Below are positions 1-6,457 of a DNA stretch of 10,164 bases, one piece after another. Under the pieces are notes generated by a model. It was not told the origin of the DNA. It worked only from the letters and a program-made list of their open reading frames with translations, and searched no databases. Numbering within the stretch: position 1 is the stretch's first letter; each line of letters starts with the position of its first letter. The position numbers and the translations under genes are program-made. This DNA is from Acidobacteriota bacterium (lineage in GTDB: Bacteria > Actinomycetota > Acidimicrobiia > Acidimicrobiales > UBA8190), in contig JAGWNV010000069.1 in the NCBI GenBank assembly GCA_028872975.1, positions 1 to 10,164 of the forward strand, written 5' to 3'.

Positions 1-48
1 CCCGACCGTCATCGACACCTTGCCGGCCAGACCGATCTCGATGGCCAC
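1..48 (-). CDS. 5' end of a hotdog thioesterase-like gene (partial)
   Basis: Only the first 16 codons lie in the window. Read leftward from a GTG at 48-46 they give MAIEIGLAGKVSMTVG, and the frame is closed by an in-frame TAA at 60-58, so this GTG is the only possible start. The short peptide resembles the N-terminus of FlK/PaaI-like acyl-CoA thioesterases (pattern [IV]GL.G..S..V), which are cytosolic hotdog-fold hydrolases. That family link is inference from a very short match. A TAACGT box six bases before the GTG suggests a leaderless transcript. The gene diverges from tldD and shares its upstream region. Confidence 0.4.
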   Translation of the reverse strand, partial: MAIEIGLAGKVSMTVG

Positions 49-54
49 GTCGCC

Positions 55-60
55 ACGTTA
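55..60 (-). promoter_or_regulatory. Candidate -10 box for a leaderless leftward transcript
   Basis: On the minus strand the hexamer TAACGT (TANNNT type) ends six bases before the GTG at 48. A transcript would therefore start at or next to the start codon. No Shine-Dalgarno fits in between. No convincing -35 element was seen. Confidence 0.35.
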
Positions 61-146
61 CGGGCCCCTGCCACCGCGCTCCAGCGGGGTACCGGCCGGC
101 GCCGGACAGGGGGTTCCCCCCGACTGCCACGCCGGCGGGCTCCCCC

Positions 147-152
147 TAGTCT
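147..152 (+). promoter_or_regulatory. Candidate -10 box for the tldDE operon
   Basis: TAGTCT matches the TANNNT -10 pattern seen at other starts in this window. It lies 53 bases before the tldD ATG and predicts a leader of about 47 nt. The possible -35 (TGCCAC at 125-130, 16-nt spacer) is weak. Confidence 0.35.
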
Positions 153-191
153 GGCGGGGAGCACCGGCGCGGCGCGCCGGCGACCGGCAAC

Positions 192-200
192 GGAAGGGGA
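192..200 (+). promoter_or_regulatory. Ribosome binding site that sets the tldD start
   Basis: GGAAGGGGA ends five bases before the ATG at 206. It favours this ATG over in-frame upstream codons back to position 20. The residues those codons would add (rich in Pro, Gly and Arg) do not resemble the TldD family. Confidence 0.6.
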
Positions 201-205
201 AGCCC

Positions 206-1630
206 ATGGCCAGCGCGAGCGACCTGTCGGCGTCGCCGCTCGTCGAGACGCCGGTGGTGGAGCGGGTGCTCGGCTCGGCCCTCGGACGCGGCGCGCAGTT
301 CGCCGAGGTCTTCGTGGAGGACCGCCGGGGCACGGCCGCCTCCCTCGACGACGGCCGGGTGGAGGAGCTCTCCTCGGGACGGGACCGGGGCGCGGGGGTA
401 CGGGTCGTGGTGGGCGAGACGACCGGCTACGCCCACACCGCCGATCTCTCCGAGCGGGGACTGCTCGCCGCCGCCGAGGCCGCCGCCGCCGTGGCCCGGG
501 AAGGTGGCGGGGGATCGAAGGTGGTGGCCCTCGACGCCCGGCCGGTGGCCCGCCACGGCACCGTCGAGGTCTTCCCCGAGGACGTGGCCAAGGCGAAGAA
601 GATCGAGCTCCTCGAGCGGGCCGACCAGAGGGCACGGTCCGCCGGAGGGGCGGTCTCCCAGGTGTCGGCCCACTACGCCGACAGCAGGCGGCGGATCCTC
701 GTGGCCAGCACCGACGGGTCCCTCGTGACCGACGACCAGGTCCGGTCGCGGATCTTCGTGACCTGCGTGGCCGTCGGCGACACCGGCATGCAGACCGGCT
801 ACGAGTCGAAGGCCTTCACCGTCGGGTTCGAGATGTTCGACTTCGTCGACGTGGAGGAGGTGGCGGCCACTGCCGCCCGGCGGGCCCTCGTGAAACTCTC
901 GGCCCGGCCGGCCCCGAGCGGGGAGCTGCCCGTGGTCCTCGCCGCCGGGAGCGGGGGCATCCTCTTCCACGAGGCCTGCGGGCACGGCCTCGAGGCCGAC
1001 CACATCGTGAAGGACGCCTCGGTCTACGTGGGCCAGGTCGGGAGACAGGTGGCGAGCCCCCTCGTCACCCTGGTCGACGACGGGACGGTGTCTCGGGAGT
1101 GGGGCACGGTCTCGGTCGACGACGAGGGACGGCCCTCCCAGCGCAACGTCCTCATCGAGGGCGGGGAGCTCACCGACTACATGTGGGACTTCCTCCGGGC
1201 CCGCAAGGAGGGGCGGGCCTCCTCGGGCAACGGCCGCCGGCAGAGCTACCGGCACCTCCCGATGGTCCGGATGACCAACACCTTCCTCCTCGACGGCTCC
1301 GAGGACCCCGCCGAGGTGGTGGCCCAGACACCCCGGGGGATCTTCGTGGCCCAGCTCGGTGGCGGGCAGGTCAACACCACCACCGGCGACTTCGTCTTCG
1401 GCACCTCCGAGGCCTACCTCATCGAAGACGGGAAGGTGACCGAGCCGCTCCGTGACGCGAACCTCATCGGCAACGGCCCCGAGGTCCTCCGGCGCATCGA
1501 CGTCGTCGCCGACGACTTCGCCATGGTGCCGGGGACCTGCGGCAAGGACGGTCAGAGCGTGCCGGTGGGGTGCGGCCAGCCGACCCTGCGGGTGAGCGCC
1601 ATGACCGTCGGGGGGACCGCCGGTGACTGA
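206..1630 (+). CDS. tldD: TldD, metalloprotease subunit of TldD/TldE
   Basis: This 474-residue protein matches the usual TldD length (about 480). TldD and TldE form a cytosolic heterodimeric Zn metalloprotease that trims unfolded peptides; in other bacteria it matures peptide antibiotics and degrades antitoxins. The zinc motif HEACGH is at residues 255-260, inside FHEACGHGLEAD, and matches the family's HExxxH. The C-terminal segment GTCGKDGQSVPVGCGQP carries Cys445, aligned with the third zinc ligand known for E. coli TldD. Cys456 in the same segment may be an extra cysteine compared with relatives. The early GRVEELSSGRDRGAGVRV region is typical of the N-terminal domain. The ATG at 206 was chosen for its ribosome binding site and family length. 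The stop overlaps the tldE start by 8 nt, indicating an operon with coupled translation. Identification is firm; the substrate is unknown. Confidence 0.95.
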   Translation: MASASDLSASPLVETPVVERVLGSALGRGAQFAEVFVEDRRGTAASLDDGRVEELSSGRDRGAGVRVVVGETTGYAHTADLSERGLLAAAEAAAAVAREGGGGSKVVALDARPVARHGTVEVFPEDVAKAKKIELLERADQRARSAGGAVSQVSAHYADSRRRILVASTDGSLVTDDQVRSRIFVTCVAVGDTGMQTGYESKAFTVGFEMFDFVDVEEVAATAARRALVKLSARPAPSGELPVVLAAGSGGILFHEACGHGLEADHIVKDASVYVGQVGRQVASPLVTLVDDGTVSREWGTVSVDDEGRPSQRNVLIEGGELTDYMWDFLRARKEGRASSGNGRRQSYRHLPMVRMTNTFLLDGSEDPAEVVAQTPRGIFVAQLGGGQVNTTTGDFVFGTSEAYLIEDGKVTEPLRDANLIGNGPEVLRRIDVVADDFAMVPGTCGKDGQSVPVGCGQPTLRVSAMTVGGTAGD

Positions 1631-3008
1631 GACCGCCGCCCCGGCCGGCGTGGCGGGGTCATCGACCGAGGAGCTCGTCGAGCTGGCCACGAGGATCGCG
1701 GGCATGGCCAGGGCCGGCGAGGAGCTCGAGGTCTACGTGTCCCGGGGGATCGAGACCGACGTCCGGGCCTACGAGGGCAAGATCGAGTCCCTCTCCTCGG
1801 CGGCCTCGGCCGGCGTCGGCATCCGGGTCCTCTCCGGGGGACGGCAGGGTTTCGCCTACGCCGGCACCCTCGACGAGGCCGTCATGGCCGAGACCCTCGC
1901 CGACGCCCGGGACAACGTCGGCTTCGCCTCGGTCGATCCCCACCTGGCCCTGGCCGAGGCCGACGGCGTGGCGCCCGTCGCCATCGACGTCTGGGACGAG
2001 GCCCTCCTGTCGACTCCGAGCGCGGCGAAGGTCGAGCTCGCCCTCGAGCTCGAGCGGCGGGCCCGGAGCGCCGACCCGAGGGTCCGCCAGGTGTCCTCGG
2101 CCGACTACGGGGACATTGCCGCCGAGGCGGCCATCGCCACGTCGGCCGGCATCGTGGCGGCGTCCCGGCGGACCGTGGCCAGCCTCGGCGTGGAGGCCAT
2201 CGCCGGAGAGGGGGCCGGGAGCCAGTCGGGCTACGGGTTCTCCGCGGCCCGGGGGCCCGGCGAGCTCGACATCGAGAAGGCCGCCACCGACGCCGTGGAG
2301 CGGGCGGTGCGGATGCTCGGGGCCACGAAGCCACGGAGCAGCCGCTGTGTCGTCGTCTTCGACCCCCGGGTCGCCTCGACCCTCCTGGCGGTGATCAGTT
2401 CGGCGCTGTCGGGGGAGGCGGTCACGAAGGGACGATCCTTCTTCGCCGACCGGATCGGCGAGCAGGTGGCGGCGCCGTCGATCACCCTCGTCGACGACCC
2501 CACCGATATCCGGGCCTTCGCCGCCTCCGCCTACGACGCCGAAGGCCTGGCCTGCCGGCGCAACGTCCTCATCGATTCCGGCGTGCTCAGGGGGTTCGTC
2601 TACGACACGACCTCGGCTCGGCGGGCCGGCACCGTCTCGACGGCCTCCGCTGTCCGGGGCGGCTACGCCTCGACGCCCACGGCGGGATGTCGTGCCCTCA
2701 CCCTCACGCCGGGTCCCCTCGACGCCACCGGGATCCTGGCCGACGTGGGCGAGGCCTTCTTCGTCCAGTCGGTGACCGGGGTCCACTCCGGGGTGAACCC
2801 GGTGAGCGGCGACTTCTCCGTCGGCGCCGAAGGCCTCATGGTCCGAGCCGGCCAGCTGGCCGAGCCGGTCCGGGAGGTGACAGTGGCCTCCACGCTCCAG
2901 CGGATGCTCCAGTCGCTCCTCCACATCGGCAGCGACGTGGAATGGCTCCCCGGGGTGGCCGCCGGCCAGACCCTCGCCATCGCCGACATGTCCCTGAGCG
3001 GGGCCTAG
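1623..3008 (+). CDS. tldE: TldE/PmbA, non-catalytic partner of TldD
   Basis: This 461-residue protein belongs to the same U62 family as TldD but has no HExxxH, as expected for the TldE/PmbA subunit, which helps form the substrate channel. Shared family features include an N-terminal ESLSSAASAGVGIRVLSGGR-type stretch, a central LVDDPTDIRAFAASAYDAEG segment (compare LVDDGTVSREWGTVSVDDEG in TldD), RRNVLIDSGVLRGFVYDT, and a C-terminal SGVNPVSGDFSVGAEG region. Translation starts at GTG 1623 within the tldD stop context (GTGACTGA), and a G-rich stretch just upstream can serve as ribosome binding site. The 8-nt overlap suggests coupled, roughly equimolar synthesis. It ends at a TAG facing the convergent ruc-like gene. 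No key feature is missing. Confidence 0.93.
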   Translation: MTETAAPAGVAGSSTEELVELATRIAGMARAGEELEVYVSRGIETDVRAYEGKIESLSSAASAGVGIRVLSGGRQGFAYAGTLDEAVMAETLADARDNVGFASVDPHLALAEADGVAPVAIDVWDEALLSTPSAAKVELALELERRARSADPRVRQVSSADYGDIAAEAAIATSAGIVAASRRTVASLGVEAIAGEGAGSQSGYGFSAARGPGELDIEKAATDAVERAVRMLGATKPRSSRCVVVFDPRVASTLLAVISSALSGEAVTKGRSFFADRIGEQVAAPSITLVDDPTDIRAFAASAYDAEGLACRRNVLIDSGVLRGFVYDTTSARRAGTVSTASAVRGGYASTPTAGCRALTLTPGPLDATGILADVGEAFFVQSVTGVHSGVNPVSGDFSVGAEGLMVRAGQLAEPVREVTVASTLQRMLQSLLHIGSDVEWLPGVAAGQTLAIADMSLSGA

Positions 3009-3022
3009 GGGAGCGGTCGGCC

Positions 3023-3048
3023 CCGGGCCCGGCGGGCGCCGGGCCGGG
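3023..3048. terminator. GC hairpin between convergent tldE and ruc-like gene
   Basis: GGCCCGGC (3026-3033) and GCCGGGCC (3038-3045) form a perfect 8-bp stem with a 4-base loop. Two more pairs can form outside one mismatch. It sits in the 45-nt gap between two converging genes and could end transcription from both sides. There is no U tract, so this is a weak, actinobacterial-style call. Confidence 0.4.
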
Positions 3049-3053
3049 AGCAG

Positions 3054-3443
3054 CTACGAGGCGGCGGCCGCCTTGGTCGTCGAGGGCGTGGGGGAGGGAG
3101 TCGTCCTCGAGGGCGACCCCGTCGGCGAGGTCGGCGCCGTGCTCCCCGTCCCGGACTCCTTCGAGCCGGAGGTCGACTCCTTCGAGGAGGTGCCGCTGTC
3201 GGAGGAGGACTTCGAGGCGTCGGCGGTCGCCGTCGCTTTGTCGGCTCCGGCCTTCTTGGCGTCGCCGGGGCGGCTGTCGGTCTTGTAGAAGCCGCTCCCC
3301 TTGAAGACGATGCCGATCGACCCGAAGACCTTCCGGAGCGGCCCGCCGCAGGCGGGGCACTCGGTCAGCGACTCGTCGCGGAACGACTGCACCACCTCGA
3401 GGTGCTCACCACAGGACGTGCAGGCGTACTCGTAGGTCGGCAT
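3054..3443 (-). CDS. Ruc-like zinc-ribbon chaperone (FmdB family), HrcA-controlled
   Basis: This 129-residue protein begins MPTYEYACTSCG. It has a zinc ribbon from Cys8, Cys11, Cys29 and Cys32, followed by the FmdB-family signature IVFKGSGFYKTDSR. From about residue 60 the tail is Ser/Thr/Gly/Lys-rich, low complexity and surely disordered. This is the architecture of mycobacterial Rv0991c (Ruc), described as a redox-regulated chaperone with a zinc-coordinating N-terminus and an unstructured C-terminus. Oxidation of the cysteines activates Ruc to hold unfolding proteins. The assignment here rests on architecture, the FKGSGFY segment and the upstream CIRCE element, since Rv0991c also belongs to the HrcA regulon. 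The ATG at 3443 has a GGAGGG ribosome site about 11 bases ahead. Many databases would call it only an FmdB-family zinc ribbon protein, and orthology is inference. Confidence 0.85.
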   Translation of the reverse strand: MPTYEYACTSCGEHLEVVQSFRDESLTECPACGGPLRKVFGSIGIVFKGSGFYKTDSRPGDAKKAGADKATATADASKSSSDSGTSSKESTSGSKESGTGSTAPTSPTGSPSRTTPSPTPSTTKAAAAS

Positions 3444-3494
3444 CCGCGCCCATCCCTCCCTCGTCGCTCCGCGGGCCGCGCCCGGCCCGGCCCA

Positions 3495-3521
3495 TTGGCA
3501 CTCTCACCCTTCGAGTGCCAA
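3495..3521 (-). promoter_or_regulatory. CIRCE operator, HrcA repressor binding site
   Basis: TTGGCACTC (3495-3503), a 9-base spacer (3504-3512) and GAGTGCCAA (3513-3521) make a perfect 9-9-9 inverted repeat. This is the actinobacterial form of CIRCE, whose classic form is TTAGCACTC-N9-GAGTGCTAA. It touches the leftward -10 box, so the predicted start site of the ruc-like gene falls inside the operator. That is the usual geometry for HrcA repression at groE and dnaK promoters. It ends 79 bases before the moaC start and lies upstream of the moaC -10, so control of moaC is unlikely. Confidence 0.92.
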
Positions 3522-3526
3522 TTCTA
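3521..3526 (-). promoter_or_regulatory. -10 box of the ruc-like gene
   Basis: On the minus strand TGTAGAAT contains TAGAAT, a near-consensus -10. Its last base is the first base of the CIRCE element. It predicts a start near 3514 and a leader of about 70 nt. No clear -35 is visible. Confidence 0.6.
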
Positions 3527-3587
3527 CACGGGCCCGTCGCGTCGAGCCGTCCCGCCAGCGTCTCCGGGCCGCCGCAGCCCGGTGTCA

Positions 3588-3593
3588 TAGACT
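3588..3593 (+). promoter_or_regulatory. moaC: -10 box for leaderless moaC
   Basis: TAGACT is followed by six bases and then the GTG at 3600, so transcription should begin at or next to the start codon. No Shine-Dalgarno lies between. The spacing is identical to that of the partial leftward gene at 48. No good -35 is seen. Confidence 0.5.
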
Positions 3594-3599
3594 TTCCCC

Positions 3600-4082
3600 G
3601 TGCCCGAACGCGGCCTCGCCCACCTGGATCCCCTCGGCGGGGCCCGGGTGACGGAACTGGTCCCCAAGGAGCCGACCCACCGGCGGGCACTGGCCCGCTG
3701 CCGGGTCCTCATGGCCCCGGAGACGACGGGCAAGGTGGCGAGCAACGCCATCACCAAGGGCGACGTCCTCGGCACGGCCCGGATCGCCGGGATCCAGGCG
3801 GCCAAGCGGACCGCCGACCTCATCCCGATGTGCCACCCCCTGCTCGTGGGGTCGGTCCACGTGAACTTCAACATCGGCGACGACTACGTCGAGGTCGAGG
3901 CCCAGGTCGAGACGGTGGACCGGACGGGCGTCGAGATGGAGGCCCTCACCGCCTGTGCGGTGGCGGCCCTCACCATCTACGACATGTGCAAGTCCTCCGA
4001 CCGGTCGATGAGCGTCGGAGAGCTGGCCCTCTGGGAGAAGACCGGCGGCTCCATGGGCACCTGGCGGCGCCCTCCCGTCTGA
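3600..4082 (+). CDS. moaC: Cyclic pyranopterin monophosphate synthase MoaC
   Basis: This 160-residue protein has the normal MoaC length. MoaC acts after MoaA: it converts 3',8-cyclo-7,8-dihydro-GTP to cyclic pyranopterin monophosphate, the first stable intermediate of molybdenum cofactor, in the cytosol as a hexamer. The conserved blocks are present: KGDVLGTARIAGIQAAKRT (53-71), DLIPMCHPL (73-81), TGVEMEALTACAVAALTIYD (109-128) and MCK ending at Lys131. Asp128 and Lys131 match the numbering of catalytically important E. coli residues. The GTG start is supported by the leaderless -10 at 3588-3593 and by family length. moaC stands alone here, with no other molybdopterin genes in view. It diverges from the CIRCE-controlled gene. 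Confidence 0.97.
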   Translation: MPERGLAHLDPLGGARVTELVPKEPTHRRALARCRVLMAPETTGKVASNAITKGDVLGTARIAGIQAAKRTADLIPMCHPLLVGSVHVNFNIGDDYVEVEAQVETVDRTGVEMEALTACAVAALTIYDMCKSSDRSMSVGELALWEKTGGSMGTWRRPPV

Positions 4083-4133
4083 TCGGGCGGGGCCCGGCTC
4101 CAGGGCCTTCGGCGGCCGGCGGTGGGGGACCGG

Positions 4134-5678
4134 TCAGCGCAGCCGGAACTGGACCCGCCGCTTGCGGGACTTGCTCACCAGGGTGAGGTCCTCGCTCACC
4201 ATGAGCACGTCCGGCCGCTCCGGGCCGGATTCGGCCGGGGCCGGGGCCGAGGCGAGGATCTCGGTCACCAACGAGGCCGAGGAGTGCGACGGTCCGGCGC
4301 CCACGAAGGCGAGGGCGGACTCGCGGGCAGGCCCCTCGGCTGCCATCTCCAGCTCGCTCCCGGCCTCCTCGGCTACCGGAGGGGGCGGCAGCGGCGGGAA
4401 GTCGACCTCCGAGCCGGCGACGTCGGTGGCAGGCGGCTCGTCGAGGGCGAGCGACGCCGCCCTCTCTGCCTGGGGCGCGGTTTCGGCGGTCTCGGCGGTC
4501 GCCGGCACGTACACGATGGCTGCCGGCGCCGACGGTGCGCCGGCGGGCACGGGCGGAGCCGGGGGCTCCATGACCGAGTAGGGCGCAGGGGGAGCGGGCG
4601 GCTCCATCACCGAATAGGGCGCCGGCGGAGCCGGGGGCTCCATGACCGAGTACGCCGAAGCAGGAGCGGGCGGCTCCATCACCGAGTAGGGCGCCGGCGG
4701 AGCGGCGACGGGCCCGGCGAGCGGCTCTGCCTCGACCATCGTCGGCTCGAACGCCGGCTCTTCCGACGGCGCCGGGGTCTCGATCTGGCCGAGAGGCGCC
4801 GGTACGAAGGAAGGGGGTGCCGTCCAGGCGGGATCCGGATCGGCCTGCTCGAAGTAGGCAGGCGGCGTCGGGTCGACGGACGGCGCCGCCACGTCGGTGC
4901 CGACGGCCCCCACCGAGGACGGGGGAGCGGTCATGAACTCGAAGGGTTGTGGCGCACGGGGAGACGCCTGCTCGGCGATGGGCTCCCACGTCTCGTCGAG
5001 GGGCGGCCCCGGCAGCGGCGGCCAGTCCTCGTCGAACGTCGACCCGGCCCCGTGCATCGCGTCGGCTCCCGGCGCTGCGCCTTCCTCGACGTCGGCCGAC
5101 TCCACCATCTCGGCATCGACCGCCTCGGCGGCGGTGGCACGGGGACGGCGGCGGAAGTGGAAACGACGCCGGCTCGGCGCCTGTGGCCCGTCCTCCGCCG
5201 AAGAGACGGGGTGCGGACCGGGAGAATGCTCGACCTCCACGACGTCAGCCGGCGCGAGGTCGTCGGTGTCGGCGCCGTCGGGCCCGGCGAGGGCCCCCGT
5301 GGACGAGGCGAAGTCGTGGACGAGGTCATCGGTCGAGCGCTCGAGATCCGGCCGGGGCGCAACCACGTCTGTGGCCGGCGGGGCCTCGACGCCGGGAGCA
5401 GACCCGACCGGGAGCTCGCCGAGGGCGCCGGTGGCGATGGCGGCGGCGCGGGGCGAGGCGAGGGACTCCTGGACCATGGCGCCGAGGTCGGCGATGGCCC
5501 GGGCGAGGATGACCTGGCTCTCCTGGAGCTCGGCCAGTCGCTGGAGGACGTCGTGCCAGAGCTCGGCGGAGGAGAGGGCCATCGACCGGATCATGTCGGT
5601 GGTGTCCCCGGCCGGGCCGGCACGTCCCGGCGCCGCCTCGACCTGCGTATGGACCGACTGTCCGTACTCCACGACCAC
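4134..5678 (-). CDS. Hypothetical Pro/Ala/Glu-rich disordered protein with tandem repeats
   Basis: I do not recognise a family. The frame is open to a TTG at 5690, but GGGAG within its first codons is well placed for GTG at 5678 (514 aa) or 5672, so 5678 is preferred. Residues of about 33-75 (SSAELWHDVLQRLAELQESQ and on) look helical and may form a coiled coil. The rest is mostly Pro, Ala, Glu, Asp and Ser, with no signal peptide or membrane segment. Residues of about 325-373 are four 12-residue repeats with core YSVMEPPAP. Two PPLP motifs (DEDWPPLPGPPLDE and VDFPPLPPPPVAEE) and two basic motifs (RRRFHFRRR, and the C-terminal KRRVQFRLR) recur. These features suggest a scaffold or partner-binding protein, possibly regulatory; that is inference. 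Third-position GC bias supports real coding on this strand. It converges on moaC with a 51-nt gap. Confidence 0.75.
   Translation of the reverse strand: MVVEYGQSVHTQVEAAPGRAGPAGDTTDMIRSMALSSAELWHDVLQRLAELQESQVILARAIADLGAMVQESLASPRAAAIATGALGELPVGSAPGVEAPPATDVVAPRPDLERSTDDLVHDFASSTGALAGPDGADTDDLAPADVVEVEHSPGPHPVSSAEDGPQAPSRRRFHFRRRPRATAAEAVDAEMVESADVEEGAAPGADAMHGAGSTFDEDWPPLPGPPLDETWEPIAEQASPRAPQPFEFMTAPPSSVGAVGTDVAAPSVDPTPPAYFEQADPDPAWTAPPSFVPAPLGQIETPAPSEEPAFEPTMVEAEPLAGPVAAPPAPYSVMEPPAPASAYSVMEPPAPPAPYSVMEPPAPPAPYSVMEPPAPPVPAGAPSAPAAIVYVPATAETAETAPQAERAASLALDEPPATDVAGSEVDFPPLPPPPVAEEAGSELEMAAEGPARESALAFVGAGPSHSSASLVTEILASAPAPAESGPERPDVLMVSEDLTLVSKSRKRRVQFRLR
4561..4704 (-). repeat. 36-bp tandem repeat, four copies in ABAB order
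   Basis: Four units begin at 4561, 4597, 4633 and 4669, each exactly 36 bp, encoding 12 residues with core YSVMEPPAP. Units 1 and 3 share the variant CTCCATGACCGAG (plus strand); units 2 and 4 share CTCCATCACCGA. Units 2 and 4 differ at two of 36 positions and units 1 and 3 at five. The array therefore looks like a 72-bp dimer that was duplicated. It stays in frame within the hypothetical protein. Confidence 0.9.
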
Positions 5679-5782
5679 GACGTCTCCCAAATCGCCGGCG
5701 CGCCCCTGCCCCTCGGAACCAGGGGGGGCGCCCGTCCCTACACGCGTGGTGGAGATATCGGCGCGACCGAGGGCGATCTGAA

Positions 5783-5803
5783 CCGGGATCTCGAGGATCC
5801 CGG
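5783..5803. terminator. Perfect 8-bp hairpin downstream of the small Cys/His gene
   Basis: CCGGGATC (5783-5790) and GATCCCGG (5796-5803) flank the 5-base loop TCGAG. It lies about 32 bases past the stop of the leftward gene ending at 5835 and about 105 bases ahead of the next leftward gene. It could be a terminator without a U tract, or an operator of the downstream gene. The rest of the 5679-5834 gap shows only G/C-rich runs. Confidence 0.35.
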
Positions 5804-5834
5804 GAGACCGCCGGGGGGAACCAGAGCGGCCCGC

Positions 5835-6143
5835 CTAGGCGCGGGCAGCGCTCCGGAGGTCGTCGAGGGAGAGCTCGGCGGTCGCCTCGCCGCCGCACTG
5901 GGCGCAGTGCTCGACGTGGCGCCAGGAACGAAGGAGCCGGGTGCCCTCGGGGTTGAGGAGGACCACGAAGGACTCCGAGACGGGGTCGATGTCCAGCCCG
6001 AAGTACGGCCGCCACCCCGTCGAGGCGGGGTGGCTGTCGAGGTCCAGGCCCTTGAGCACCCGCCGGAAACGCATGCGCTCCGTGTCGAAGAGCCAGGTGC
6101 TGTGGCAGGACTCGAGGACGAGGGGTTCCATGCGCAGCATCAT
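5835..6143 (-). CDS. Small conserved-looking hypothetical protein with Cys/His cluster
   Basis: The frame is open to a GTG at 6167, but GAGG nine bases before the ATG at 6143 favours that start (102 aa); ATG 6131 is also possible. I do not recognise the family. The protein reads like a compact globular domain rather than spurious sequence, with segments such as STWLFDTERMRFRRVLKGLD, WRPYFGLDIDP and SFVVLLNPEGTRLL. HVEHCAQCGG at residues 76-85 has the pattern H-x2-HC-x2-C, and Cys13-His14 lie near the N-terminus, so metal binding is plausible. There is no signal peptide or membrane segment, so a cytosolic location is likely. It diverges from pilT and is in the same orientation as the disordered protein gene, separated by about 155 nt with a hairpin in between. 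A link to pili is not shown. Confidence 0.7.
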   Translation of the reverse strand: MMLRMEPLVLESCHSTWLFDTERMRFRRVLKGLDLDSHPASTGWRPYFGLDIDPVSESFVVLLNPEGTRLLRSWRHVEHCAQCGGEATAELSLDDLRSAARA

Positions 6144-6457
6144 TGCCCGAAACCTCGCTGGACACACCCCCGCGATCGTTGCAGTTCAGTAACGGGGCCG
6201 GCCTCGGTCCCGTCCCGCTGGTCGGGGAGACGATGCCGCCACAATTCCGGGGCGGCGCCCCGCACGGCCACGATCGAGACGTGGTCGGCGCGGCGCGGAC
6301 GGTGCCGGTCGGCCGGGCGCGACGGGCGCGGCCGGCGCGGCCCAGGTCCGCCCGCCCGGCCCCTCTGCCTCACCGATCGGAGCGGACGAATCACAACTTG
6401 CGCGCAACATCCCACCGTCCGATGCTCCCGGAGCCGGCGCCTGCCGAGACCTGGACC
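6144..6457. other. Divergent intergenic region before pilT
   Basis: About 310 bases of extremely GC-rich sequence separate the small Cys/His gene from pilT. I find only one TA dinucleotide in it and no TANNNT box facing pilT. CACAAT at 6240-6245 is the nearest -10-like site. CGGGGC-GGC-GCCCCG (6248-6262) is a small perfect palindrome of uncertain meaning. Open frames through this region are out of context and Arg/Pro/Gly-rich, so no gene is called. Confidence 0.5.

Noticed and set aside
146..1705. Long minus-strand open frame opposite tldD
   Set aside because: The opposite strand encodes a full TldD with all motifs; this frame is rich in His, Gly and Pro and matches nothing.
3495..3521. CIRCE as an operator for moaC
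   Set aside because: The element sits upstream of the moaC -10 box by more than 60 bases and touches the opposite-strand -10, so it fits control of the leftward gene only.
4083..4133. Terminator between moaC and the convergent hypothetical gene
   Set aside because: GC-rich partial pairings exist but no clean stem or U tract could be drawn.
4561..4704. CRISPR-like array
   Set aside because: The units are contiguous 36-bp copies without unique spacers and lie in frame within a coding sequence.
5326..6165. Minus-strand open frame overlapping the small Cys/His gene
   Set aside because: It is Arg/Pro-rich and overlaps two leftward frames with better protein character and start sites.
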